Assembly (NCBI GenBank): GCA_025929585.1
Contig: JAICPY010000003.1
Location: forward strand, 34,217 to 98,216
DNA length: 64,000 nt
Reading direction: 5' to 3'
Source of the DNA: Steroidobacter sp.
GTDB lineage: Bacteria > Pseudomonadota > Gammaproteobacteria > Steroidobacterales > Steroidobacteraceae
The notes beneath the pieces are model-generated. The model saw only the letters and a program-made list of their open reading frames with translations. It was not told the origin of the DNA and made no database searches. The first letter of the stretch is position 1. Every line of letters begins with the position of its first letter. Shown here piece after piece: positions 49,892-58,141 of this stretch. A program made the position numbers and the translations under genes.

Positions 49892-51955
49892 GAAAACAAT
49901 CCAAGAAAAGCTCACTTGGATCGCGAGCGGATTGCAGCACCTCATCGCCGCATCGCTTCTTCAATCGCTACCTTCTTTGTTGCTTCCGGATTGCTCGCAT
50001 CCACTGATGGTGCCGCCATGAGCACGGCGGGCGCCGCCGCCGCACACGCGCTCAAGAAGCTCAGCCTCGAGGAGTTGATGAATGTCGAAGTCACAACGGT
50101 TTCGAAAGAGCGAGAGAAGCTTGGCAACGCCCCTGCCGCCATTGCTGTCGTCACAAACGAGGACATTCGCCGCTTAGGTGTGACAAGCGTTGCAGAAGCC
50201 CTTCGCAGTGTTCCGGGAGTTTTCGTCGGGCGGCGTAACGCGAACTCTTGGGAGGTGAGCTCCCGCGGGTTCGCGGGCGTGAATTCAGAGAAGCTGCTAG
50301 TGCTGACGGACACTCGAAGCGTTTACACGCCGTTGTTCTCCGGCGTGTTGTGGGACGTGCAGGATTACCTGCTGCAAGATATCGAGCGCATCGAAGTCAT
50401 TCGGGGTCCCGGCGCTGCGTTATGGGGCTCCAATGCGGTGAACGGTGTCGTGAACATCATCACCAAGCACAGCCAGGACACGCAGGATCTGTACGTCGAA
50501 GGCGGCAGTGGAAGTGAGGATGAGGTGATCGCCGCAGCTCGCTACGGTGGCTCGCTGGGCGAGCAGGGTTGGTTTCGAGTCTTCGGTAAGTACTCAGAAC
50601 ACGACGATACCTATCATCCGGCGAACCCGAACAGCGATGCCTGGGACATGGGGCAGTTTGGTATCCGGGGCGATTGGGAGCTCGATGGCGGCAACAGCGT
50701 GATGCTCAGTACCGCTGCCTACGATGGCGAGATCGGCCTGCTCTCTCCATCGATAGAAATTCTCGGGCGTCCGGGTCCGACTGGCGAACTGCGCGCGAAA
50801 CTCAGCGGTGGCCATGTGCTCGCACGATGGATGCGCCGCATCGATGACGATACGCATTGGCGTACACGCATCTACTATGACCGCACGCGCCGCAACGACC
50901 CGAGCTTTTTGGACGAGCTCGACACTGTGGACTTGGACCTTCAGCACGGCTTCCTACTCGCTGGACGCCATGAAATTCTGTGGGGTGTGAATTATCGTCA
51001 CACCGACAATCGTAATGTAGGCAAGGTTATCTTCAACCTCGTCCCAGCGTCTTCGAACGATCGGGTCATCAGTGGCTTTGTACAGGATCAGATTCAGCTG
51101 ACGCGAACGGTGCGCGCCACGATCGGCACCAAGATCGAAGACAATGAGTTCAGTGACTTCGAGCTCCAGCCAAGCGTGAGGCTTGCATGGGATCTTGCGG
51201 CTACCTCCACCGCATGGGCGGCAATCTCTCGAGCCGCTCGAATACCGACGCGATTGGAGCGCGACACCGCGATCGATGTCACTCCTCCTGGATCGGATCC
51301 GGCAGTGCAATTGCTCGGCAATGAGGACTTCGACTCGGAAGAGTTGCTTGCCTATGAGCTCGGCTTTCGTTGGCAACCCGTCGAAGGCGTTTATGTCGAT
51401 CTTGCTGCATTTCACAATGAGTACGAAGGATTGGTCTCTCTAGAGCTCGGCGATCCGTTCGTGAATCCGGCCGACGGACGCACGATCATACCGATCCAAA
51501 ATCAGAACCTCACTGACGGTGAGAGTCAGGGTTTCGAGGCGCTGGTGACTTACACGCCGATGCCGCAGTGGCGAATTTCGGCAACGTATTCGTTCCTCGA
51601 TCTATCTCTCGATCCGCGCGGCGCGGACATCAATCGCGGCGAGTTTTACGAAGGCGCGACGCCTCGCCATCAGATCGGGTTGCGTTCGTTTCTGGATCTG
51701 CCCGGCGGTTTTCAGCTCGATGGTCATTTGCGCCGCGTGACGGACATTCGCCAGAGCCCGGAGATCGTCACTGGCGAGGGAATCGAAGGGTATTCGGAGC
51801 TCGACATTCGCATCGCCTGGCAGGCCTGGAGCGATTTGGAGATTTCAATTGTGGGTCAGAACCTGCTGCACGAGCGCCATACGGAGGTCGGCGCTCCGCA
51901 AGCTCGCGGGCAGATCGAGCGCAGCGTCTATGCGAAGCTGGCGTGGGGGTTTTGA
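49871..51955 (+). CDS. TonB-dependent outer-membrane receptor
   Basis: The 694-residue frame has a signal region (SSIATFFVASGLLASTDGAA). A plug domain starts at LSLEELMNVEVTTVSKEREKLGNAPAAIAVVTNEDIRRLG and continues VAEALRSVPGVFVGRR and VIRGPGAALWGSNAVNGVVNIITK. A 22-strand barrel ends ...ERSVYAKLAWGF with the terminal Phe. The N-terminal start is uncertain because the GTG sits in a repeat. LEELMNVEVTTVSK is typical of receptors found beside YfiR and sensor kinases. Confidence 0.88.
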   Translation: MNKVIRTENNPRKAHLDRERIAAPHRRIASSIATFFVASGLLASTDGAAMSTAGAAAAHALKKLSLEELMNVEVTTVSKEREKLGNAPAAIAVVTNEDIRRLGVTSVAEALRSVPGVFVGRRNANSWEVSSRGFAGVNSEKLLVLTDTRSVYTPLFSGVLWDVQDYLLQDIERIEVIRGPGAALWGSNAVNGVVNIITKHSQDTQDLYVEGGSGSEDEVIAAARYGGSLGEQGWFRVFGKYSEHDDTYHPANPNSDAWDMGQFGIRGDWELDGGNSVMLSTAAYDGEIGLLSPSIEILGRPGPTGELRAKLSGGHVLARWMRRIDDDTHWRTRIYYDRTRRNDPSFLDELDTVDLDLQHGFLLAGRHEILWGVNYRHTDNRNVGKVIFNLVPASSNDRVISGFVQDQIQLTRTVRATIGTKIEDNEFSDFELQPSVRLAWDLAATSTAWAAISRAARIPTRLERDTAIDVTPPGSDPAVQLLGNEDFDSEELLAYELGFRWQPVEGVYVDLAAFHNEYEGLVSLELGDPFVNPADGRTIIPIQNQNLTDGESQGFEALVTYTPMPQWRISATYSFLDLSLDPRGADINRGEFYEGATPRHQIGLRSFLDLPGGFQLDGHLRRVTDIRQSPEIVTGEGIEGYSELDIRIAWQAWSDLEISIVGQNLLHERHTEVGAPQARGQIERSVYAKLAWGF

Positions 51956-51956
51956 T

Positions 51957-52125
51957 TTGGGAGTAGGGATCAGTGATCAGGGATCGGGGACTTAGGACTA
52001 AGGATCTGGGAGTAGGAAATGGAAATGAGCGAGTGACTGGGAGTGCGATAGCAATAGTCTTCCGGCGTGGTCCGATTCTGATCCCCAGTCCCCGGTCCCC
52101 AGTCCCTAGTTCCCAGTCCCGCTCA
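51957..52125. repeat. Heptamer inverted element (GGGATCA / CCCCAGT)
   Basis: Gggagtagggatcagtgatcagggatcggggacttaggactaagg at 51959-52004 faces gatccccagtccccggtccccagtccctagttcccagtcccgc at 52079-52121. It lies between two convergent genes. The word family equals that at 31355. Confidence 0.85.
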
Positions 52126-52989
52126 ATCCGCTGTTCCCCGTAGGCTTTCCGCTTCGGCTGTTTGGATCAGCTTGTTGCCAACTTCGGTCTCGAGCGATTC
52201 ACGTGCGCGTATCTGATAGCGCAACGCAGAGGACTCCAAATCGTTTTGTTCGACGACGAACGGTGTTTGTGCAAGGTACACGAGCACCCGCGGAATGCCG
52301 AACTCATCGAACAGCGGTTTGACCAGCATCCATCCTCCGTAACGCTGCACTTCGATATAGCGAGGATCGTCCTTGCGCCACACTCGCTCGCTGAACGAGG
52401 CGAAATCTTGCGGCCAGATCCGATCCAATCGATTCGAGTTGAAAAGCGGAGTGCGTGCGGCAGTCAAATGTTCGGAGATACCTTCGACCAGCATTTCACA
52501 GGGCAGGCGTTCGCCGAGATCGACCGAACCGCAGTTCGCATGCGGCCAAGACAAGCCGCGCACCTGAGCCGCTTCCTGAAGATAGGCACCCCAAATTGCA
52601 TTGTCGACCGCGGAGATGATGGGAAAGGTTTGCCGATACAGCTCGTTCTGATAGAACGGCCAGTAAGATCCACTTGCACGTAAGGGCTTCGGGATGCGCG
52701 CCGAAAGCAAGTATCGCGGAATGATCAACGTTTCGTGAGCGAGGTCATAAGCAACTTTACGTGAAAACCGTTTGTATTCTGTGTCGGCTGGTCCTACGAA
52801 CTTGATGGCGATTTTCTCCGGCATCACCGCCGCGGTAAAATCGCCGAAGGCGCGCTCGATCGCGGCGGTGCGATAAGACACGAGCTCGCCGATCTGGTCC
52901 TTGCAACGTTGCCGATCGACCTTGTCGCAAGCTCCAGCTACGAGAGGGAAGAGTATCGAGCAGGCAATCCAGAGCCGCAGCCACGACAT
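52123..52989 (-). CDS. Exported hypothetical protein
   Basis: ATG 52989 (MSWLRLWIACSILFPLVAGACDKVDRQRC) gives a signal peptide and is preferred to the track start at 53136. The 288-residue protein has FPIISAVDNAIWGAYLQEAAQVRGL, CEMLVEGISEHLTAARTPLFN and FDEFGIPRVLVYLAQTPF. Several Cys and the AxLVEGISEHLT helix suggest a metallopeptidase-like or gluzincin-related fold without a clear HExxH. No family is recognised. Confidence 0.6.
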   Translation of the reverse strand: MSWLRLWIACSILFPLVAGACDKVDRQRCKDQIGELVSYRTAAIERAFGDFTAAVMPEKIAIKFVGPADTEYKRFSRKVAYDLAHETLIIPRYLLSARIPKPLRASGSYWPFYQNELYRQTFPIISAVDNAIWGAYLQEAAQVRGLSWPHANCGSVDLGERLPCEMLVEGISEHLTAARTPLFNSNRLDRIWPQDFASFSERVWRKDDPRYIEVQRYGGWMLVKPLFDEFGIPRVLVYLAQTPFVVEQNDLESSALRYQIRARESLETEVGNKLIQTAEAESLRGTAD

Positions 52990-53666
52990 TATTTGCATCC
53001 CGAGCGAGGACAGCCCGCTCAACTTTCGGACCTCACTTCGATTGCACCGCGAGATGCACTGGGATGAAGCAAAGAAGGCGGTAATGCCTGCACATCCCTC
53101 GAACCCAAGCAACTGCGTGAGAAGATGACGAATCAACGGAGCATAGGATGCGAAGTTCCTTGATGCGTACTATCCCCGGGGCGTTATGTCCAAGAGGCCT
53201 CTTGCCGCTGCGCAGTACAGACCATCGTTGTACACAACCCCTGCGTCTGTCTCTTGCCGATCGGCGTTAAGGCGTAGAGTCTTTGACAGCCAGAGCGCCA
53301 CGGAATCGGTTCGCAATCCCTCCAACTTCAGCGCCGCGCGGCAGCAGTTCGGTAGCTTAGTTTCTTCGCCCGTTCGTCGGCGCGGCCAGAGGACGCCTAC
53401 ACCTGATGTGAGTGTCGCCGAAGGCCCATTTGGGTTCTGCCGACCGGATAAGAAAACCGCGGAATCTCGAGGCGCAATCCTCGGAACGAATCTTGTTGCA
53501 GCCTGAACCTATCTGTAGAGTCATGCGTTGAGCGGGTCGGCAAACCGATAGCTGAACAATCACGTAGAACGGGCTGTACCCCGTCAGACGGGCAGCCGCG
53601 GCTTACCAAGTACGCTCGCCGACCTCGTCGGCTTCTTCAGTCAAATAACTACGCTAGGGGTGCTGC
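52990..53666. other. Gene-free leader region before the stressosome operon
   Basis: No gene is convincing; the plus-strand ORF 53186-53506 has no family features. AAGAGGCCTCTT at 53191-53202 is a palindrome. Between 53537 and 53625 three hairpins are possible: TCGG-CAAA-CCGA, GGCTG...CCCGT-CAG-ACGGG-CAGCC and GCCGAC-CTC-GTCGGC. The start of rsbR at 53667 follows AGGGG. Confidence 0.5.
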
Positions 53667-54539
53667 ATGCCCGCGTCTTCGCATTCTGAAATTAGCGCCA
53701 TCATCGACGCAAACGAACAACAGATCCTGAAAGAGTGGCTCGAGGCCTTGCGGCAAGGCGCGTCGTTGGAAACCGGCCGCATCAAAGAACCGGAATTGAA
53801 TACGCAGGCCAAAGGTTTTTTCAGCCACTTGCGCGGGGCGCTTCGAGAAGGCGGATTGGATGTTCGCTCGAGAGGGTACGAGACTTTGAGATCCTTCTTG
53901 GCCGAAGTGTCCAGAACCCGAGCCTTGAAGGGATATTCGCCATCGGAGACGGCGATGTTCGTGTTCTCGTTGAAGAGACCCTTGTTCGACGCCGCCGCGA
54001 AAAGCGCCGACGCATCTGCGGCTGCCCAGCGTGGTTGGGAGATCAATCAGCTGATCGATGAGCTCGGCCTACAGACTATCGAGAGCTATCAGAAAGTCCG
54101 CGAAGAAGTGATCCTGCGTCAACAGAGCGAGATTTCTGAGCTTTCCACGCCGGTCGTGAAGCTGTGGGACGGCGTGCTCGCATTGCCGCTGATCGGAACG
54201 CTCGACAGTGCTCGCACTCAAGTCGTGATGGAGAACCTTCTGCAGAGCATTGTCGACTACGGCGCCGAGATCGCCGTCATCGACATCACCGGCGTGCCGA
54301 CCGTCGACACGCTCGTCGCTCAGCATCTGCTGAAAACCGTTGCCGCGGCGCGATTGATGGGGGCCGACTGCATCATCAGCGGTATCCGCCCGCAGATCGC
54401 ACAAACCATGGTGCACTTGGGTGTCGATCTGGATGTCACGACCAAGTCGACTTTAGCCGATGCCTTTGCGGTTGCCTTGCAAAGGATGGGACGCACGGTG
54501 GTCGATGTCGATTCGATTGCCGGTCGGACCGCGCGCTGA
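53667..54539 (+). CDS. rsbR: RsbR-type stressosome scaffold protein
   Basis: The 290-residue protein has an N-terminal RsbRD-like helical domain (about residues 10-150) and a C-terminal STAS domain opening STPVVKLWDGVLALPLIGTLDSARTQ. Candidate phospho-threonines are T178 (PLIGTLD) and T208 (VIDITGVPTVDT), in the positions of B. subtilis RsbR T171/T205. It would form the stressosome with RsbS. It heads an operon rsbR-rsbS-rsbT and further kinases. No sigma-B is seen in the window. Confidence 0.9.
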   Translation: MPASSHSEISAIIDANEQQILKEWLEALRQGASLETGRIKEPELNTQAKGFFSHLRGALREGGLDVRSRGYETLRSFLAEVSRTRALKGYSPSETAMFVFSLKRPLFDAAAKSADASAAAQRGWEINQLIDELGLQTIESYQKVREEVILRQQSEISELSTPVVKLWDGVLALPLIGTLDSARTQVVMENLLQSIVDYGAEIAVIDITGVPTVDTLVAQHLLKTVAAARLMGADCIISGIRPQIAQTMVHLGVDLDVTTKSTLADAFAVALQRMGRTVVDVDSIAGRTAR

Positions 54540-54545
54540 GCAGCC

Positions 54546-54935
54546 ATGGAGCGAATCCCAATTCTGAAGATGGGCGATGCATTGCTCATCACCATCCAAG
54601 TCGACATGCACGACCGACTGGCAATGGCGTTGGAGGACGATCTCACCCAGAAGATCGTTCAGAGCAGTGCCAAGGGCGTGTTGATCGACATCTCCTCATT
54701 GGAAATCGTCGATAGCTTCATCGGACGGATGCTCGACAATATCGCGGCTGTCTCTCGCATTCTCGATGCACAGACCGTCGTCGTCGGAATGCGCCCCGCA
54801 GTCGCCATCACCCTCGTGGAGCTTGGGCTGGCGCTCACGGGCGTGAAGACCGCGCTGAACGTCGAGAAAGGCATGGCGTTGATCGGCAAGCAAGTCGCTT
54901 CGGCGCGAGGTACCAGTGGTCGAAACGCCGGCTGA
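54546..54935 (+). CDS. rsbS: RsbS-type STAS protein
   Basis: The 129-residue single STAS domain matches RsbS: IPILKMGDALLITIQVDMHDR, GVLIDISSLEIVDSFIGRML and VVGMRPAVAITLVELGLALTGVKTALNVEKGM. S51 in DISSLEIVDSF corresponds to the phosphorylated Ser59 of B. subtilis RsbS. It starts 6 bases after rsbR, and its end overlaps the rsbT start by 20 bases. It forms the core of the stressosome and is the RsbT substrate. Confidence 0.92.
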   Translation: MERIPILKMGDALLITIQVDMHDRLAMALEDDLTQKIVQSSAKGVLIDISSLEIVDSFIGRMLDNIAAVSRILDAQTVVVGMRPAVAITLVELGLALTGVKTALNVEKGMALIGKQVASARGTSGRNAG

Positions 54936-55326
54936 GACGCTGCCGATCAGCAGTGGCGAGGATGTGGTGCGTGTTCGGCAAGCGGTCCGGCTCCGCTGCG
55001 TTGAGGCCGGGTTTTCTCTCGTCGATCAAACCAAGATGGTAACGGCTGCGAGCGAGCTCGCTCGCAACACACTCGATCACGGCGGCGGCGGCTCTGTGTT
55101 GGTGGAAACGATCCATTTAGGCAACCGTAGAGGCGTGCGCCTCACTTTCCAGGACAGCGGACCCGGCATCCCGGACATCGCTCGAGCACTGCAAGATGGT
55201 TTCACCACCGGATCGGGTCTGGGGCTCGGACTGGGTGGCGCGAAGCGCTTGACGAACGACTTCAGCATCGAATCCACGCCAGGTCAGGGTACCCGCATCA
55301 TGATTGCTCGCTGGAAGTTGACGTGA
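54916..55326 (+). CDS. rsbT: RsbT-type serine/threonine kinase
   Basis: The GTG-started 136-residue protein has the HATPase_c fold of RsbT: ASELARNTLDHGGGG (N box), DSGPGIPD (G1) and GSGLGLGLGGAKRLTNDFSI (G2). It phosphorylates RsbR and RsbS and then leaves the stressosome to act on a downstream partner. In B. subtilis that partner is RsbU; here the next genes encode an ATPase-phosphatase and kinases. It overlaps both neighbours. Confidence 0.92.
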   Translation: MVETPAETLPISSGEDVVRVRQAVRLRCVEAGFSLVDQTKMVTAASELARNTLDHGGGGSVLVETIHLGNRRGVRLTFQDSGPGIPDIARALQDGFTTGSGLGLGLGGAKRLTNDFSIESTPGQGTRIMIARWKLT

Positions 55327-56324
55327 TCTGCTTGCCGGTCAGCGACTCGAGCCAGGTGTCAGAGGCGCGTCGCAGGATCGCTGCATTCGCAGAATCGGTA
55401 GGCTTCGATGCGATCGCGACTGCGCGCGTATCTCTCATCATCACCGAGCTTGCCACGAATCTCATCAAGCACGGCAATGGTGGTGCGTTGCTTGCAGAGG
55501 CCGATGAATACAGCAAGTCGCCCGCATTGGAGTTCTTGGCATTGGACCGCGGAGAGGGAATGCTCGATGTGGATCAGTGCATGCGGGACGGCTACACAAC
55601 GGTAGGAAGTCCGGGCACTGGTTTGGGCGCAATTCAGCGCCAGTCTCACGCGCTCGATATTTATTCGCGCCCTGGTGCCGGAGCGGCGATTTACGTGCGT
55701 TCGGAAAGCGGCCGTATCCCAACTGTTGCTGTCGAGAGACCTCATACCTTCGCAGCAGCGTGTTTACCTAAACACGGTGAAGAAGCAAACGGCGATGCGT
55801 GGGCGGCTGCCGGAACCGCAGGAAATCGGACATATCTGGTCGTGGATGGTTTGGGTCACGGCCTCGCTGCTGCGGAAGCTGCTCAAGCGGCGGTCCAGGA
55901 ATTTCATCGGTGTGCTGGCGTCAGCATCACCGAGATACTCACCTCGATCCATCAAGCGCTGCGGCACACGCGCGGCGCCGCCGTTGCCGTTGCCCGCACG
56001 GATGAAAGTCGCGAGGAACTCGTCTTCGGCGGCGTCGGCAATATCGGCGGTGCGATCATTACCGACGGCAAGGTACGCAAAACCGTCTCTCGTAATGGCA
56101 CTGCCGGTTTGACGGTTCCACGCATCCAGGAGTATTCCTATCCGTTTACGAGCGGCAGCACCTTCTTCATGTATTCCGACGGCTTGGTTTCAAGTTGGAA
56201 CTGCGCTGGCTACCCGGGGTTGCTCGCACGACATCCATTGCTCATCGCCGGAGTGCTATTCCGAGATTTCCGCCGTGAGCGCGACGATGTAACGATCTTG
56301 GTGGCAAACCGAGAGCTGCCATGA
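55323..56324 (+). CDS. HATPase (RsbT-like) fused to SpoIIE/RsbX-type PP2C phosphatase
   Basis: Residues 1-130 are an RsbT/RsbW-like HATPase (LIITELATNLIKHGNGG, LDRGEGMLD, GSPGTGLGAIQRQ). Residues 140-333 are a SpoIIE/PP2C domain with VVDGLGHGLAAAEAAQAA, GGVGNIGGAI, MYSDGLVSSW and RERDDVTILVA, the metal-binding Asp set. RsbX resets the stressosome by dephosphorylating RsbR/RsbS; here it is fused to an extra ATPase. The gene overlaps rsbT by four bases and the next gene by four. Confidence 0.88.
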   Translation: MICLPVSDSSQVSEARRRIAAFAESVGFDAIATARVSLIITELATNLIKHGNGGALLAEADEYSKSPALEFLALDRGEGMLDVDQCMRDGYTTVGSPGTGLGAIQRQSHALDIYSRPGAGAAIYVRSESGRIPTVAVERPHTFAAACLPKHGEEANGDAWAAAGTAGNRTYLVVDGLGHGLAAAEAAQAAVQEFHRCAGVSITEILTSIHQALRHTRGAAVAVARTDESREELVFGGVGNIGGAIITDGKVRKTVSRNGTAGLTVPRIQEYSYPFTSGSTFFMYSDGLVSSWNCAGYPGLLARHPLLIAGVLFRDFRRERDDVTILVANRELP

Positions 56325-58141
56325 CCGTTCTCAGCGAAATCTCGGTGGCTACCAGCCGCGATATCGTACTCGTGAGGCAGCAAGCAAAGCGAGCCGCCGT
56401 GGCGCTGGGTCTTGCTTCTCAGGATCAGACGCGCCTTGCGACTGCCGTTTCAGAAGTCGTGCGAGAATTGCTCTCCGCCGGATGTAAGGCTCAGATGCAG
56501 CTCATACTCGAGGAGGGACGGGCCGCACCTTTGCTCCTTGCACGCATGACGATTGAGACCGATAGCTGCAGCGGCGTTGGATCCGAATCCAAACCCTCAT
56601 CGATGCTCTCGGTTACGAGCGAGGGATTGATTGCCGCTCGGCGCTTGGTCGAGCATTTCGAGTTCACGCTACAGTCAGATAAAGCCATTGTCATCGAGCT
56701 CGGCAAGCCGATTGCAGCGCGCGTCGGCATCGAGACGACTGCCGGAATTCGCAAAGCCTTGTTCGAGCAAGCTCGCGGATCCAGTACCGATCTAAACGCC
56801 GCTTTCAGCGATCAGAATCGCGAGCTTCTCGCGAGTCTTCAAGAGCTTCAAGACAAACAACAGGAATTGCAGCGTCTCAACCTAGAGTTGCAAGACACGA
56901 ATCGCGGCGTTGTCGCGCTTTATGCGGAACTCGAAGAGAAGGCTGAGCAGCTGCGCGCTGCAAGCGAAGCGAAATCGAAGTTCCTCACGAGCGTCAGCCA
57001 TGAGTTTCGCACGCCGCTCAATTCCATATTGGCGTTGTCGCGGCTCCTGCTGGATCGTGTCGATGGCAGCTTGGAAGCGGAACAAGAGAAGCAAGTCGCT
57101 TTCATCCGGCGCTCGGCCGAGACACTGCTCGAGTTCGTCAATGACCTACTCGATCTTGCGAAAGTAGAGGCGGGAAAAGTCGATCTGCATCCTAGCGAGT
57201 TCCTGCTTTCGGATTTCATTCGCAGCTTGCGAGGCGTGCTGAAGCCCCTGAAGGCAGCAGGCGGCCGAGTGAACTTGATCTTCGATGATTGCGAGCCTGT
57301 CGCGGTCATTGGAGATGAAGGCAAGCTCGGTCAGATTCTGCGTAATCTGATTTCCAATGCGCTGAAGTTCACCGAGCGCGGGGAAGTACGCGTCAGCGTA
57401 CAAGTCGATCCGGAACGCGGTAACGCGACCTTCGAGGTACGAGATTCCGGGATCGGTATTGCGCGCGAAGATCAAGGCCGCATCTTCGAGGAATTCGAAC
57501 AGATCGCGGGGACGCTACAACAGACGAACAAGGGTAGCGGACTCGGTCTAGCCCTTTCGCAACGGCTGGCGAGGTTGATGGGTGGTGAGATTTCGGTCAC
57601 CAGCGCAGTGGGTGTCGGCTCAACCTTTCGTGTCTCGCTACCTTTCGTTTTCCCGCATGCCGCGAAGATTCCCCGAGCGCCAGCGGCAAAGGGTCAGGTG
57701 CGCGTTCTCGTCGTCGATGACGAGGAGACCTTTCGCTATGTCGTAAGGCAGATCGTCGAGAGCGAAGCAACCTTCGAGCTGATCGAGGCTCAGAACGGGA
57801 AGGAGGGATTGAGGCGCGTCGAGCGTGATCAGCCGGATGTGTTGATCGTGGATCTACAAATGCCTGTGATGAGTGGGCAAGAAATGCTCTCGGCGCTTGC
57901 CGCTGACCCGCAAACGCGGGATATTCCCGTCATTGTTTCGACCTCGCTGCCGATCACGGCGAGTCTGCAGGAGGAATTGCAAGGCGTGTCGCAACTACTC
58001 TCGAAGACCGACCTTTCCAAAGACACGCTACTAGATGCGCTAAGGCGCTGTACTGGGTCTGCCGGAGGTCGTACCGAGAATGGCCGGCCGCCTGCCAACT
58101 TTCGAAGAGAACCGATGAACGGCAATGCAAGTCGTACCTGA
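56321..58141 (+). CDS. Hybrid histidine kinase with RsbW/RsbT-like N-terminal domain
   Basis: The 606-residue protein begins with a degenerate RsbT/W-like ATPase-fold domain (SRDIVLVRQQAKRAAVALGLASQDQTRLATAVSEVVREL). A coiled coil (LQELQDKQQELQRLNLELQD), the H-box FLTSVSHEFRTPLNSILAL, HATPase (NLISNALKFTERG, DSGIGI, GSGLGLALSQRLA) and a receiver (LVVDDEETF, VLIVDLQMPVMSG) follow. It overlaps the ATPase-phosphatase gene by four bases. It probably links the stressosome to a phosphorelay. Confidence 0.9.
   Translation: MTVLSEISVATSRDIVLVRQQAKRAAVALGLASQDQTRLATAVSEVVRELLSAGCKAQMQLILEEGRAAPLLLARMTIETDSCSGVGSESKPSSMLSVTSEGLIAARRLVEHFEFTLQSDKAIVIELGKPIAARVGIETTAGIRKALFEQARGSSTDLNAAFSDQNRELLASLQELQDKQQELQRLNLELQDTNRGVVALYAELEEKAEQLRAASEAKSKFLTSVSHEFRTPLNSILALSRLLLDRVDGSLEAEQEKQVAFIRRSAETLLEFVNDLLDLAKVEAGKVDLHPSEFLLSDFIRSLRGVLKPLKAAGGRVNLIFDDCEPVAVIGDEGKLGQILRNLISNALKFTERGEVRVSVQVDPERGNATFEVRDSGIGIAREDQGRIFEEFEQIAGTLQQTNKGSGLGLALSQRLARLMGGEISVTSAVGVGSTFRVSLPFVFPHAAKIPRAPAAKGQVRVLVVDDEETFRYVVRQIVESEATFELIEAQNGKEGLRRVERDQPDVLIVDLQMPVMSGQEMLSALAADPQTRDIPVIVSTSLPITASLQEELQGVSQLLSKTDLSKDTLLDALRRCTGSAGGRTENGRPPANFRREPMNGNASRT

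Noticed and set aside
53186-53506. 106-residue plus-strand ORF
   Set aside because: No ribosome site, no recognisable domain, and composition like noise.
53537-53625. c-di-GMP riboswitch (GEMM)
   Set aside because: A GGCAAACC word is present, but the conserved GACGCAAAGCC part and tetraloop-receptor layout are missing.
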